A stretch of 32,741 nt of DNA from TMED27 sp964350435 (lineage in GTDB: Bacteria > Pseudomonadota > Alphaproteobacteria > Micavibrionales > Micavibrionaceae), in the NCBI GenBank assembly GCA_964350435.1, contig CAYGJS010000022.1:1-32741 (forward strand), given 5' to 3'. Shown here in pieces: positions 14,028 to 20,948 of this stretch. Each line of letters opens with the position of its first letter. Within the stretch, counting starts at the first letter, position 1. The position numbers and the translations under genes were made by a program. The notes under the pieces are model-generated. The model did no database searches. It saw only the letters and a program-made list of their open reading frames with translations, and was not told the origin of the DNA.

Positions 14028-17000
14028 ATGCTGACAGAAATCTCCATCCGCGGGGCGCGGGAACATAACCTCAAGAACATTAACGTGGATATTCCGCGCG
14101 ACAAGCTTGTCGTGATTACAGGGCTTTCCGGCTCGGGTAAATCTTCGCTCGCCTTTGATACGATTTACGCGGAAGGGCAGCGTCGATATGTTGAGAGTTT
14201 GTCGGCCTATGCGCGGCAATTCCTGGAGCTTATGAGCAAGCCGGATGTGGATTCGATTGAGGGGCTGTCGCCGGCGATTTCGATCGAGCAGAAGACGACT
14301 TCGCGCAATCCGCGTTCTACGGTGGGGACCGTGACGGAGATTTATGATTATATGCGGCTTCTCTGGGCGCGGGTGGGTGTGCCTTACTCCCCCGCTACGG
14401 GCAAGCCGATCAAGGCGCAGACGGTTTCGGAGATTGTTGACCGCATTATGGGCACCGGGGACAGTTACTTTGTCAATAATAACCATAACCGGGGACAGTT
14501 ACCTGAGGGGCAAAAAGTAACTGTCCCCGGAATTGCAAATGAAGGCAAAAAACTCTATATCCTTGCGCCGATTGTGCGCGGACGCAAAGGGGAATATCGC
14601 AAGGAATTTAAAGAGCTGCAAGCGAAGGGCTTTCAGCGGGTGAAGGTCGATGGCACGCTTTATGAGATTGGCGAAGTGCCGGAGCTGGATAAGAAGCTGA
14701 AGCATGATATCGAGGTGGTGGTTGACCGCCTCGTGGTGCGGGATGATATGGGCAATCGTTTGGCGGATTCTGTGGAAACGGCTTTGCGGCTGGCCGATGG
14801 ATTGGTGATTGCGGAAAACGCGGATAGCGGCGATCAGGAAATTTTCAGCGAGAAATATGCCTGCCCTGTTTCGGGCTTTACGATTGCGGAGATCGAGCCG
14901 CGCCTGTTTTCCTTTAACTCTCCGCATGGGGCGTGTCCGAATTGTGATGGCTTGGGGCAGCGGATGTATATGGACGAGGATTTGGTTGTACCGAACACAG
15001 GCAAATCGCTTAAGCAGGGTGCGATTGAACCGTGGTCCAAAGGGTTTGCGCCGTTTTATATGCAGGCGCTGGAGGGCGTGGCGGCGTTTTATGGCTTCCC
15101 GATGACGACGCCGTGGGAAAAGCTGGAGCGGAAGTTTCAGGAGAAAATCCTGTTCGGGTCGGGCAAGGATATTATTCCGATCACCTACAATACCAAGAGC
15201 GAAAGCACGTGGAAATCGAATAAACCGTTTGAAGGGGTTATTCCTTCGCTGGAGCGGCGGTTGATTGAAACGGATTCGAATTCGGCGCGGGAGGAGCTTT
15301 CGAAATACCAAGCGAGCGCGCCATGTGAAGCCTGCGAGGGGCATCGGTTGAAACCCGAAGCCTTGGCGGTGAAAATTGACGGCAGGCATATTTCCGAAGT
15401 CGGGACTTTGAGCATCGAGGATGCAGGGGCTTGGTTTGAAAAAATTGCGCAGCTCCCCCTCCCTAGCCCTCTCCCTCAAGGGGGAGGGAAAGAAGACGAG
15501 CCGTCTTCGGGTGGGGGTGCTGTTTTATCCCGTCAGCAATACCAAATTGCCGAGAAGATTTTGAAGGAGATCAATGAGCGCCTGACATTCCTGCGCAATG
15601 TCGGTTTGGATTATTTGAACCTGTCGAGGTCTTCAGGAACGCTCTCAGGCGGGGAGAGTCAACGGATACGGCTGGCTTCGCAGATCGGCTCCGGCTTGAC
15701 GGGCGTATTATACGTATTGGATGAACCCTCGATCGGGCTTCATCAGCGCGATAATAACCGTTTACTGGAAACGCTGACGCGGCTTCGTGATATGGGCAAT
15801 ACGGTGATTGTGGTGGAACATGACGAGGACGCCATTCGCGCCGCCGATCATTTGATTGATATGGGGCCCGGTGCGGGGGTGCATGGCGGAACAATCGTCG
15901 CGCAAGGGTCGCCCGAGCAGGTGTTTAAAACTGAAGGCTCTGTGACAGCGGATTATATGAACGGGACGCGGGAGATTGCTGTCCCCTCCTCCCGCCGTAA
16001 GGGAAAGCCGAAGCAATTCATTGAGGTGATTGGCGCGTGCGGGAATAATCTGCGCGATGTATCGGCGAAAATTCCGCTTGGCACGTTTACTTGCGTAACA
16101 GGGGTTTCGGGGTCAGGAAAGTCGACATTTACGATTGATACGCTATACCGCGCGGCCAGCAAGACTTTGATGAAATCCAAAGAACAACCGCTGGAGCATA
16201 AAGAGATTAAGGGTTTGGAGTTCGTGGATAAGGTGATTGATATTGACCAATCGCCGATTGGCCGCACGCCGCGCTCTAACCCCGCGACCTATACGGGTGC
16301 GTTTACGCCGATCCGCGAGTGGTTTGCGGGATTGCCCGAAGCGAAAGCGCGGGGGTATGGGCCGGGGCGGTTTAGCTTTAACGTCAAGGGCGGGCGCTGC
16401 GAGGCGTGCAGCGGTGACGGGGTCATCAAGATCGAGATGCATTTTCTGCCTGATGTGTATGTGGAGTGCGAAACCTGTCACGGCAAGCGATACAACCGCG
16501 AAACGCTGGAGATAAAATACAAGGATAAATCCATCGCCGATGTTTTGGACATGACGGTCGAGGAAGCGGCAGAGTTTTTCAAGGCGGTGCCTAGCATTCG
16601 TGACAAGATGGATACGCTGAAAGATGTCGGCCTGACCTATATAAAGGTCGGGCAACAGGCAAACACCTTAAGCGGCGGGGAAGCCCAGCGGGTGAAGCTT
16701 TCGAAGGAGCTGTCGAAGCGATCTACGGGAAAAACCCTTTATATTCTTGATGAGCCGACGACGGGACTGCATTTTGAGGATGTCCGAAAGTTGCTTGAGG
16801 TTTTGCATTCTCTGGTTGAAAAGGGCAACAGCGTGGTGGTGATCGAGCATAATCTGGATGTTATCAAGACCGCGGATTACGTGATTGATATCGGCCCTGA
16901 AGGCGGGCATAAGGGCGGGGAGATTGTTGCCTGCGGCACGCCCGAGGATATCTGTAAAGAGCAGCGCAGTTATACGGGGGAATACCTCAAGCCGCTTTTG

Positions 17001-17033
17001 GCACGGAAATCGGCGAAGATTGCGGCGGAATAG
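14028..17033 (+). CDS. uvrA: Excinuclease ABC subunit A, with two in-frame palindromic insertions
   Basis: ABC-type ATPase that finds DNA damage and loads UvrB in nucleotide excision repair. 1001 residues against 940 in E. coli. Walker A motifs GLSGSGKSS (about 32-40) and GVSGSGKST (about 690), both signatures LSGGESQR (about 540) and LSGGEAQR (about 880), Walker B YVLDEPSIGL and YILDEPTTGL, and the zinc modules CEACEGHR, CEACSGDG and CETCHGKRY are all intact. The surplus is explained by two insertions: residues about 143-168, encoded by a GGGGACAGTTAC palindrome, and residues about 475-498, encoded by a Pro/Gly-rich CCCTCTCCC-type palindrome. Both lie outside the catalytic motifs, so the protein is probably active. 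Confidence 0.97.
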   Translation: MLTEISIRGAREHNLKNINVDIPRDKLVVITGLSGSGKSSLAFDTIYAEGQRRYVESLSAYARQFLELMSKPDVDSIEGLSPAISIEQKTTSRNPRSTVGTVTEIYDYMRLLWARVGVPYSPATGKPIKAQTVSEIVDRIMGTGDSYFVNNNHNRGQLPEGQKVTVPGIANEGKKLYILAPIVRGRKGEYRKEFKELQAKGFQRVKVDGTLYEIGEVPELDKKLKHDIEVVVDRLVVRDDMGNRLADSVETALRLADGLVIAENADSGDQEIFSEKYACPVSGFTIAEIEPRLFSFNSPHGACPNCDGLGQRMYMDEDLVVPNTGKSLKQGAIEPWSKGFAPFYMQALEGVAAFYGFPMTTPWEKLERKFQEKILFGSGKDIIPITYNTKSESTWKSNKPFEGVIPSLERRLIETDSNSAREELSKYQASAPCEACEGHRLKPEALAVKIDGRHISEVGTLSIEDAGAWFEKIAQLPLPSPLPQGGGKEDEPSSGGGAVLSRQQYQIAEKILKEINERLTFLRNVGLDYLNLSRSSGTLSGGESQRIRLASQIGSGLTGVLYVLDEPSIGLHQRDNNRLLETLTRLRDMGNTVIVVEHDEDAIRAADHLIDMGPGAGVHGGTIVAQGSPEQVFKTEGSVTADYMNGTREIAVPSSRRKGKPKQFIEVIGACGNNLRDVSAKIPLGTFTCVTGVSGSGKSTFTIDTLYRAASKTLMKSKEQPLEHKEIKGLEFVDKVIDIDQSPIGRTPRSNPATYTGAFTPIREWFAGLPEAKARGYGPGRFSFNVKGGRCEACSGDGVIKIEMHFLPDVYVECETCHGKRYNRETLEIKYKDKSIADVLDMTVEEAAEFFKAVPSIRDKMDTLKDVGLTYIKVGQQANTLSGGEAQRVKLSKELSKRSTGKTLYILDEPTTGLHFEDVRKLLEVLHSLVEKGNSVVVIEHNLDVIKTADYVIDIGPEGGHKGGEIVACGTPEDICKEQRSYTGEYLKPLLARKSAKIAAE
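14455..14530. repeat. Palindromic element 1 inside uvrA
   Basis: CCGGGGACAGTTACTTT (14455-14471) and AAAGTAACTGTCCCCGG (14514-14530) are perfect 17-bp inverted repeats. A third copy, CCGGGGACAGTTAC (14489-14502), repeats the left arm directly and can pair with the right arm as a 14-bp hairpin with a 14-nt loop. The element stays in frame with uvrA. Confidence 0.9.
15451..15521. repeat. Palindromic element 2 inside uvrA
   Basis: Outer arms 15451-15463 (AGCTCCCCCTCCC) and 15509-15521 (GGGTGGGGGTGCT) pair except for two T-T mismatches. Within them lie a 9-bp hairpin CCCTCTCCC-TCAA-GGGGGAGGG (one G-T pair and a bulge-free stem) and a second hairpin AAGACG-AGC-CGTCTT. The 71 bp add Pro/Gly-rich residues to UvrA without a frameshift. 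Confidence 0.88.
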
Positions 17034-17134
17034 CTGTGTTTGTAAAGGCTGCCATTAAGGGCTATGGGGCGGAGGCTTTTATGGGGCGCAGGATTGGATA
17101 ATCTGCGTGTTTGCTTGATCAGTCAGGGTGGTGG

Positions 17135-17620
17135 CTATCGTAAAACATGGGTTTTCCCCGCGTGAAGCACACAAATCAAAGTGAAAAACCGTCTCGATGT
17201 ATCCATATCCATCTCGATTTTATCCGATAATCGTTCCATGAGCAGCTCTGCGCCTTCATTGTGCAGCCCCCGTCGCCCCATATCAATCGCTTCGATCTTC
17301 GATGGATTGCCGTTTTTCAGCGCTTCGCCGTAACTTTGCACAATCATGAAGTAATCTTTAATCAAGCGGCGATACGGCGTGAGCGAAAGCACCATCATCG
17401 GCATCTCCGCGCCCAGCGCGTTCTTGCCGCGTAACACAAGGCGGTTTTCTTCCAAAGACAGGGCAATCGAATATGGTCCGTTATTGTCACCGCGCGGTTT
17501 GAAAACACTCCCAGCTTTTAGATCATGAAGGGCTATTTCTCGGTCACGGATCAAAAGATCGCCGCCCCGAAGGTCTTCAACGTCTTGTATTGTGATGTCC
17601 TGGATTGCGCGTTTAGGCAT
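17135..17620 (-). CDS. UPF0262 family protein
   Basis: 161 residues. UPF0262 is an alphaproteobacterial family of unknown function, usually encoded close to murA and histidine-synthesis genes, as here downstream of hisG. The family core is clear: SLTPYRRLIKDYFMIVQSYGEA, SKIEAIDMGRRGLHNEGAELL, and the end DMDTSRRFFTLICVLH. The N-terminal DLLIRDREIALHDL matches the usual ERxxAIxDL segment. The ATG at 17620 is the only sensible start. The gene is 90 bp downstream of hisG on the same strand and ends close to, and convergent with, uvrA. It is probably cytoplasmic; no membrane segment is seen. Confidence 0.9.
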   Translation of the reverse strand: MPKRAIQDITIQDVEDLRGGDLLIRDREIALHDLKAGSVFKPRGDNNGPYSIALSLEENRLVLRGKNALGAEMPMMVLSLTPYRRLIKDYFMIVQSYGEALKNGNPSKIEAIDMGRRGLHNEGAELLMERLSDKIEMDMDTSRRFFTLICVLHAGKTHVLR

Positions 17621-17710
17621 CGCCTACCGCAGTCTTGTTGGTAATGATAGCGTTTATAAATGCGCTCATATCTCTATTATATTGCATTGCACAATAAATT
17701 GTCACGCTTA

Positions 17711-18361
17711 TTATTTTTGGACGGCTTGCTTAAAATCGTCAACCCAGCGGGCAATGTCTTCGGGCCGGGTTTTCATCGCGCTGCGGTTCACCACCAATTT
17801 TGATGAAACCTCCAGAATCGTTTCCACTTCGGACAGGCCGTTGGCCTTCAATGTTCCGCCGGTGGATACCAGATCGACAATCCGGCGACAAAGTCCGAGA
17901 GCCGGCGCAATCTCCATCGCCCCGTTCAGCTTAATGCACTCGGCCTGAATGCCTTGCGCCGCGTAATGACGGGCGGTCAGGTTGGGGTATTTGGTCGCAA
18001 TGCGGATATGCGAATGGCGGGTATTGTCTTCTACATTATCCTTGGGCATGGCAACCGAAAGCCGGCACTTGCCGATCCCAAGGTCTACGGGTGCATACAG
18101 CTCGTCATAGCCAAATTCTTCTATCGCATCACTCCCCACAACCCCGAGATGCGCCCCGCCATAGGCGACAAAGGTCGCGACATCAAAGGCGCGGACGCGA
18201 ATGATATCCAGCCCTGCATGATTGGTCGTGAATTGCAGTTTACGGCTGTTATCATTGGAAAAATCCGCCTCAGGCACGATATCGCACGCCGCCAGCAAAG
18301 GCGCCAGCTCTTCGAGAATTCTGCCCTTCGGCAATGCGAGAATGAGTTTTTGCAGTGTCAT
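17711..18361 (-). CDS. hisG: ATP phosphoribosyltransferase, short form (HisG-S)
   Basis: Condenses ATP and PRPP in the first step of histidine synthesis. 216 residues, so this is the short form without the C-terminal regulatory domain; short HisG enzymes need the partner HisZ, which is not in the window. Visible: LILALPKGRILEELAPLL, RAFDVATFVAYGGAHLGVVG (PRPP/ATP region), GKCRLSVAMP, and the phosphate-binding segment GAMEIAPALGLCRRIVDLVSTGGTL (in part). I start at the ATG at 18361 because similarity begins at TLQKLILALP; an upstream TTG exists but has no better ribosome site. It lies in the murA - barrel protein - hisG - UPF0262 run of minus-strand genes. Confidence 0.95.
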   Translation of the reverse strand: MTLQKLILALPKGRILEELAPLLAACDIVPEADFSNDNSRKLQFTTNHAGLDIIRVRAFDVATFVAYGGAHLGVVGSDAIEEFGYDELYAPVDLGIGKCRLSVAMPKDNVEDNTRHSHIRIATKYPNLTARHYAAQGIQAECIKLNGAMEIAPALGLCRRIVDLVSTGGTLKANGLSEVETILEVSSKLVVNRSAMKTRPEDIARWVDDFKQAVQK

Positions 18362-18428
18362 AAGAAGGAAATACTCGGAATGATGCAATGCGGCAAGGAA
18401 GAATTTTAAAATTCATGATTGCGTTTGG

Positions 18429-18830
18429 TCATTCCGGCTCTCGCGTCAATGCCGAAGCGTTTAATTGCTGCGCCGCCGCCGTTTCTAGATATTTGGCTAG
18501 ATCGCGGCCATCTGAATGTAGCCGCGCTTTTGCTTCTTTCCAAGATGGAAGCGTCTGTGCTTCAAATACGATCGTCATTCCACCTTTTGCTATGCGTGCC
18601 GCAATATCCATAGCTTCTTTATGGGCACCAGAATTCTTAAAAGACATGATATCCTCGCGTGAAGCCCATGCGCTGCGCGTATAAAGCCCGCCAACAACAT
18701 TGTATCCATGGGAGAGATAACCTGGGCTGGCTTGCGCCTGAATTCTGGACGCTCTTGTATGATCAATAAAATTAAATATTGTAGATAGGCTGGCGTCTTT
18801 TAAAACTAATTTCGTGACTGCTATATGCAT
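18429..18830 (-). CDS. Dimeric alpha/beta-barrel protein (antibiotic monooxygenase / DUF3291-like)
   Basis: 133 residues. The pattern of an N-terminal strand (HIAVTKLVLKD), the phrase GGLYTRSAWASREDIMSFKNSGAHKEAM and then an alpha helix (AARIAKGG) is that of the ferredoxin-like dimeric barrel fold shared by ABM-type monooxygenases and DUF3291. A specific activity cannot be assigned. The ATG at 18830 has GAGGAG six bases upstream, and the start lies 10 bp after the murA stop, so it is in the same transcript. Substrate-site residues cannot be judged by eye. It is likely a small cytoplasmic enzyme or stress-related protein. Confidence 0.6.
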   Translation of the reverse strand: MHIAVTKLVLKDASLSTIFNFIDHTRASRIQAQASPGYLSHGYNVVGGLYTRSAWASREDIMSFKNSGAHKEAMDIAARIAKGGMTIVFEAQTLPSWKEAKARLHSDGRDLAKYLETAAAQQLNASALTREPE

Positions 18831-18840
18831 TTCAATCTCC

Positions 18841-20226
18841 TCAAGCCTTCTTTATCCGCGCACCCACGCCGCCGAGCTTACCGACAATATCTTCATAGCC
18901 GCGCTCAAGGTGGTAAATGCGGTTCACAGTAGTTTCGCCTTCCGCCACCAGCCCCGCAAGGACGAGAGCCACAGAAGCGCGAAGGTCCGTTGCCATGACT
19001 TCTGCGCCTTTCAAACCCTTAACACCGCGCACAATCGCGCTATTGCCCTGCACAGAGATATTCGCGCCCATGCGGTTGAGTTCCGGAACATGCATGAAAC
19101 GGTTTTCGAAGATGGTTTCCGTCACCATCCCCGCGCCCTCGGATATGGTGAGCATCGCCATAAACTGCGCCTGAAGGTCGGTCGGGAAACCGGGATGCGG
19201 TTCGGTCATAATATCAATCGCCTTTAAGGGCGCGTTCACATCACGGCTGACGATAATATCGAGCCCGTCCTGATCTATCTCTGCACCTGTCTGGGAGAGA
19301 TGACCGACAGCCGCGCTTAAATGCTCCATCCGCGCGTTTTGAAGGCGGACTTCACCGCCTGTCATGGCCGCGGCCACCATATAGGTTCCCGTTTCGATGC
19401 GGTCGGGGACGATAGAATGATGCGCGCCGCCCATGTGCGATACGCCTTCGATACGGATCGTGTCGGTTCCAAGGCCGGTAATCTTCGCGCCCATCTTAAT
19501 CAAGCATTCGCCAAGGTCGGTAATTTCCGGCTCGCGCGCGGCGTTCATCAGCACGGTTTCCCCCTTCGCCAGCGTTGCTGCCATCATCAAATTCTCAGTC
19601 GCCCCGACGGAGACTTTCGGGAACATAATCTTTGTGGCCTGTAGGCCGCCTGCGGGGGTAGAAGCATGAATATACCCTTCCTCCAGCGTAATCACCGCGC
19701 CCATTTCCTCTAGTGCCTTGATATGCATATCCACTGGCCGCGTTCCTATCGCGCATCCACCGGGCAGTGAAACCTTCGCCTGACCAAAGCGCGCCAAAAG
19801 CGGCCCCAGGACAAGGATAGAGCCGCGCATCTTGCGCACGATATCATAAGGCGCCATTGGCGGCATAGCACCCGCCGCGACCGGCCCGGCATTGATCGCC
19901 ATTAAATCCCCTTCGCGCTTCACGGCCGCGCCGAGATACTCCATAAGTTCTGTCTGGCTCTGCATATCGCGCAAGGAGTTGGGTGAGTTTTCGAAATACA
20001 CGGATTGATCGGTCAAAAGCGCCGCGCACATGAGTTTCAGTGCGCAGTTCTTTGCGCCGCTGATCGGGATTGTGCCGTGCAAAGGCTGCCCGCCTGTGAC
20101 TTTGATTTTATCAAGCGAAGAGGACGCAGGCGCGGCGGCGGCGGGCGCGTCAGCCTTAAAGCCGCGGGAGCGTAACGCCTCGCTGTCCCATATATTTGCC
20201 GGATCTATCTGCGTAACTGGTTTCAC
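18841..20226 (-). CDS. murA: UDP-N-acetylglucosamine 1-carboxyvinyltransferase
   Basis: Transfers enolpyruvate from PEP to UDP-GlcNAc, the first committed step of peptidoglycan synthesis. The catalytic loop PGGCAIGTRPVDMHI keeps the PEP-binding cysteine that fosfomycin attacks (Cys about 158 from this start). Also seen are GAKNCALKLMCAALL, SEGAGMVTETIFENRFMHVPEL and DLRASVALVLAGLVAEGET. No ATG starts the protein where MurA normally begins; I choose GTG at 20226, with AAGGAAG eight bases upstream. This leaves about 38 residues (Ala-rich linker) ahead of the conserved DKIKVTGGQPL and a 71-bp overlap with dcd. An ATG at 20277 would overlap more. Confidence 0.93.
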   Translation of the reverse strand: MKPVTQIDPANIWDSEALRSRGFKADAPAAAAPASSSLDKIKVTGGQPLHGTIPISGAKNCALKLMCAALLTDQSVYFENSPNSLRDMQSQTELMEYLGAAVKREGDLMAINAGPVAAGAMPPMAPYDIVRKMRGSILVLGPLLARFGQAKVSLPGGCAIGTRPVDMHIKALEEMGAVITLEEGYIHASTPAGGLQATKIMFPKVSVGATENLMMAATLAKGETVLMNAAREPEITDLGECLIKMGAKITGLGTDTIRIEGVSHMGGAHHSIVPDRIETGTYMVAAAMTGGEVRLQNARMEHLSAAVGHLSQTGAEIDQDGLDIIVSRDVNAPLKAIDIMTEPHPGFPTDLQAQFMAMLTISEGAGMVTETIFENRFMHVPELNRMGANISVQGNSAIVRGVKGLKGAEVMATDLRASVALVLAGLVAEGETTVNRIYHLERGYEDIVGKLGGVGARIKKA

Positions 20227-20782
20227 AAGCCATACTTCCTTTAAAGAACAAAAATTGCGCAATGCCTTCATTCGCATAAACCCGTGCGGGGAGCGGCGTG
20301 GTGTTGGAAATCTCCAATGTCACATGACCCTCCCAGCCCGGCTCAAGCGGCGTGACATTCACAATCAATCCGCAACGCGCATATGTGCTTTTACCAAGAC
20401 AGATAACCAGTACATCTTTGGGGATGCGGAAATATTCCACCGTATGGGTGAGCACAAAACTGTTAGGAGGTATTACGCAAATATCAGTGGTTCTGTCAAC
20501 AAAACTCTGCGCCGAAAAGTCTTTAGGATCGACCAGCGCATTATCAACATTGGTAAAAATCTTGAAATCCGGGGCGCAGCGCGAATCATAACCATAGGAC
20601 GACAGGCCATAGGAAATCACGCCGTCGCGCTTTTGCTTTTCCACGAAAGGCTCAATCATGCCCTCATTCACCGCCAATTCGCGGATTTGGTGATCGGCGA
20701 GTAAGCCCGGGGGCATAATCAAACCGTTTTCGCTCTTGGGCGTATTATTTTGGGGATCACGCTCTTTCAGCATTTCCATCAT
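20156..20782 (-). CDS. dcd: dCTP deaminase
   Basis: Deaminates dCTP to dUTP for thymidylate synthesis. 208 residues. Family signatures: SSYGYDSRCAPDFKIFTN, CVIPPNSFVLTHTVEYFRIP, the trimer and active-site stretch CLGKSTYARCGLIVNVTPLE and PGWEGHVTLEISNTTPLP with the catalytic glutamate, and NEGIAQFLFF. I take ATG 20782 because AAAGGAC stands four bases upstream; similarity proper begins near MPPGLLADHQIREL, so an internal start at 20716 is possible. The 3' end overlaps murA by about 71 bp, and the 5' end overlaps a small upstream ORF by 26 bp, so the three form one operon. Confidence 0.94.
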   Translation of the reverse strand: MMEMLKERDPQNNTPKSENGLIMPPGLLADHQIRELAVNEGMIEPFVEKQKRDGVISYGLSSYGYDSRCAPDFKIFTNVDNALVDPKDFSAQSFVDRTTDICVIPPNSFVLTHTVEYFRIPKDVLVICLGKSTYARCGLIVNVTPLEPGWEGHVTLEISNTTPLPARVYANEGIAQFLFFKGSMACETSYADRSGKYMGQRGVTLPRL

Positions 20783-20900
20783 CTTTGTCCTTTTTACTCA
20801 ATTCTTTATCGGATTTTTGCAGTTCCTTGCGTTTGCGCAGATTATCGCGAAGCGCCAATGCACGTTTATCAAGTTTATCCTGAGATTGTTTTGCCGACAT
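20757..20900 (-). CDS. Small basic helical protein upstream of dcd
   Basis: 47 residues from the ATG at 20900 (MSAKQSQDKLDKRALALRDN, then LRKRKELQKSDKELSKKDKD); an in-frame ATG at 20933 would give 58 residues with a hydrophobic start. The protein is almost entirely charged and probably helical. Small Lys/Arg-rich proteins of this type occur ahead of murA in other alphaproteobacteria, as I recall. The frame overlaps the dcd start by 26 bp, so translational coupling is likely. No function is known. Confidence 0.5.
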   Translation of the reverse strand: MSAKQSQDKLDKRALALRDNLRKRKELQKSDKELSKKDKDDGNAERA

Positions 20901-20948
20901 AGCGACCAGCATAGTCAAAAAGAGGCGTGACATGCCAGAGATTTTGCG

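Noticed and set aside
14499..15479. 326-residue open frame on the minus strand
   Set aside because: Antisense to uvrA; His/Arg-rich shadow translation without motifs.
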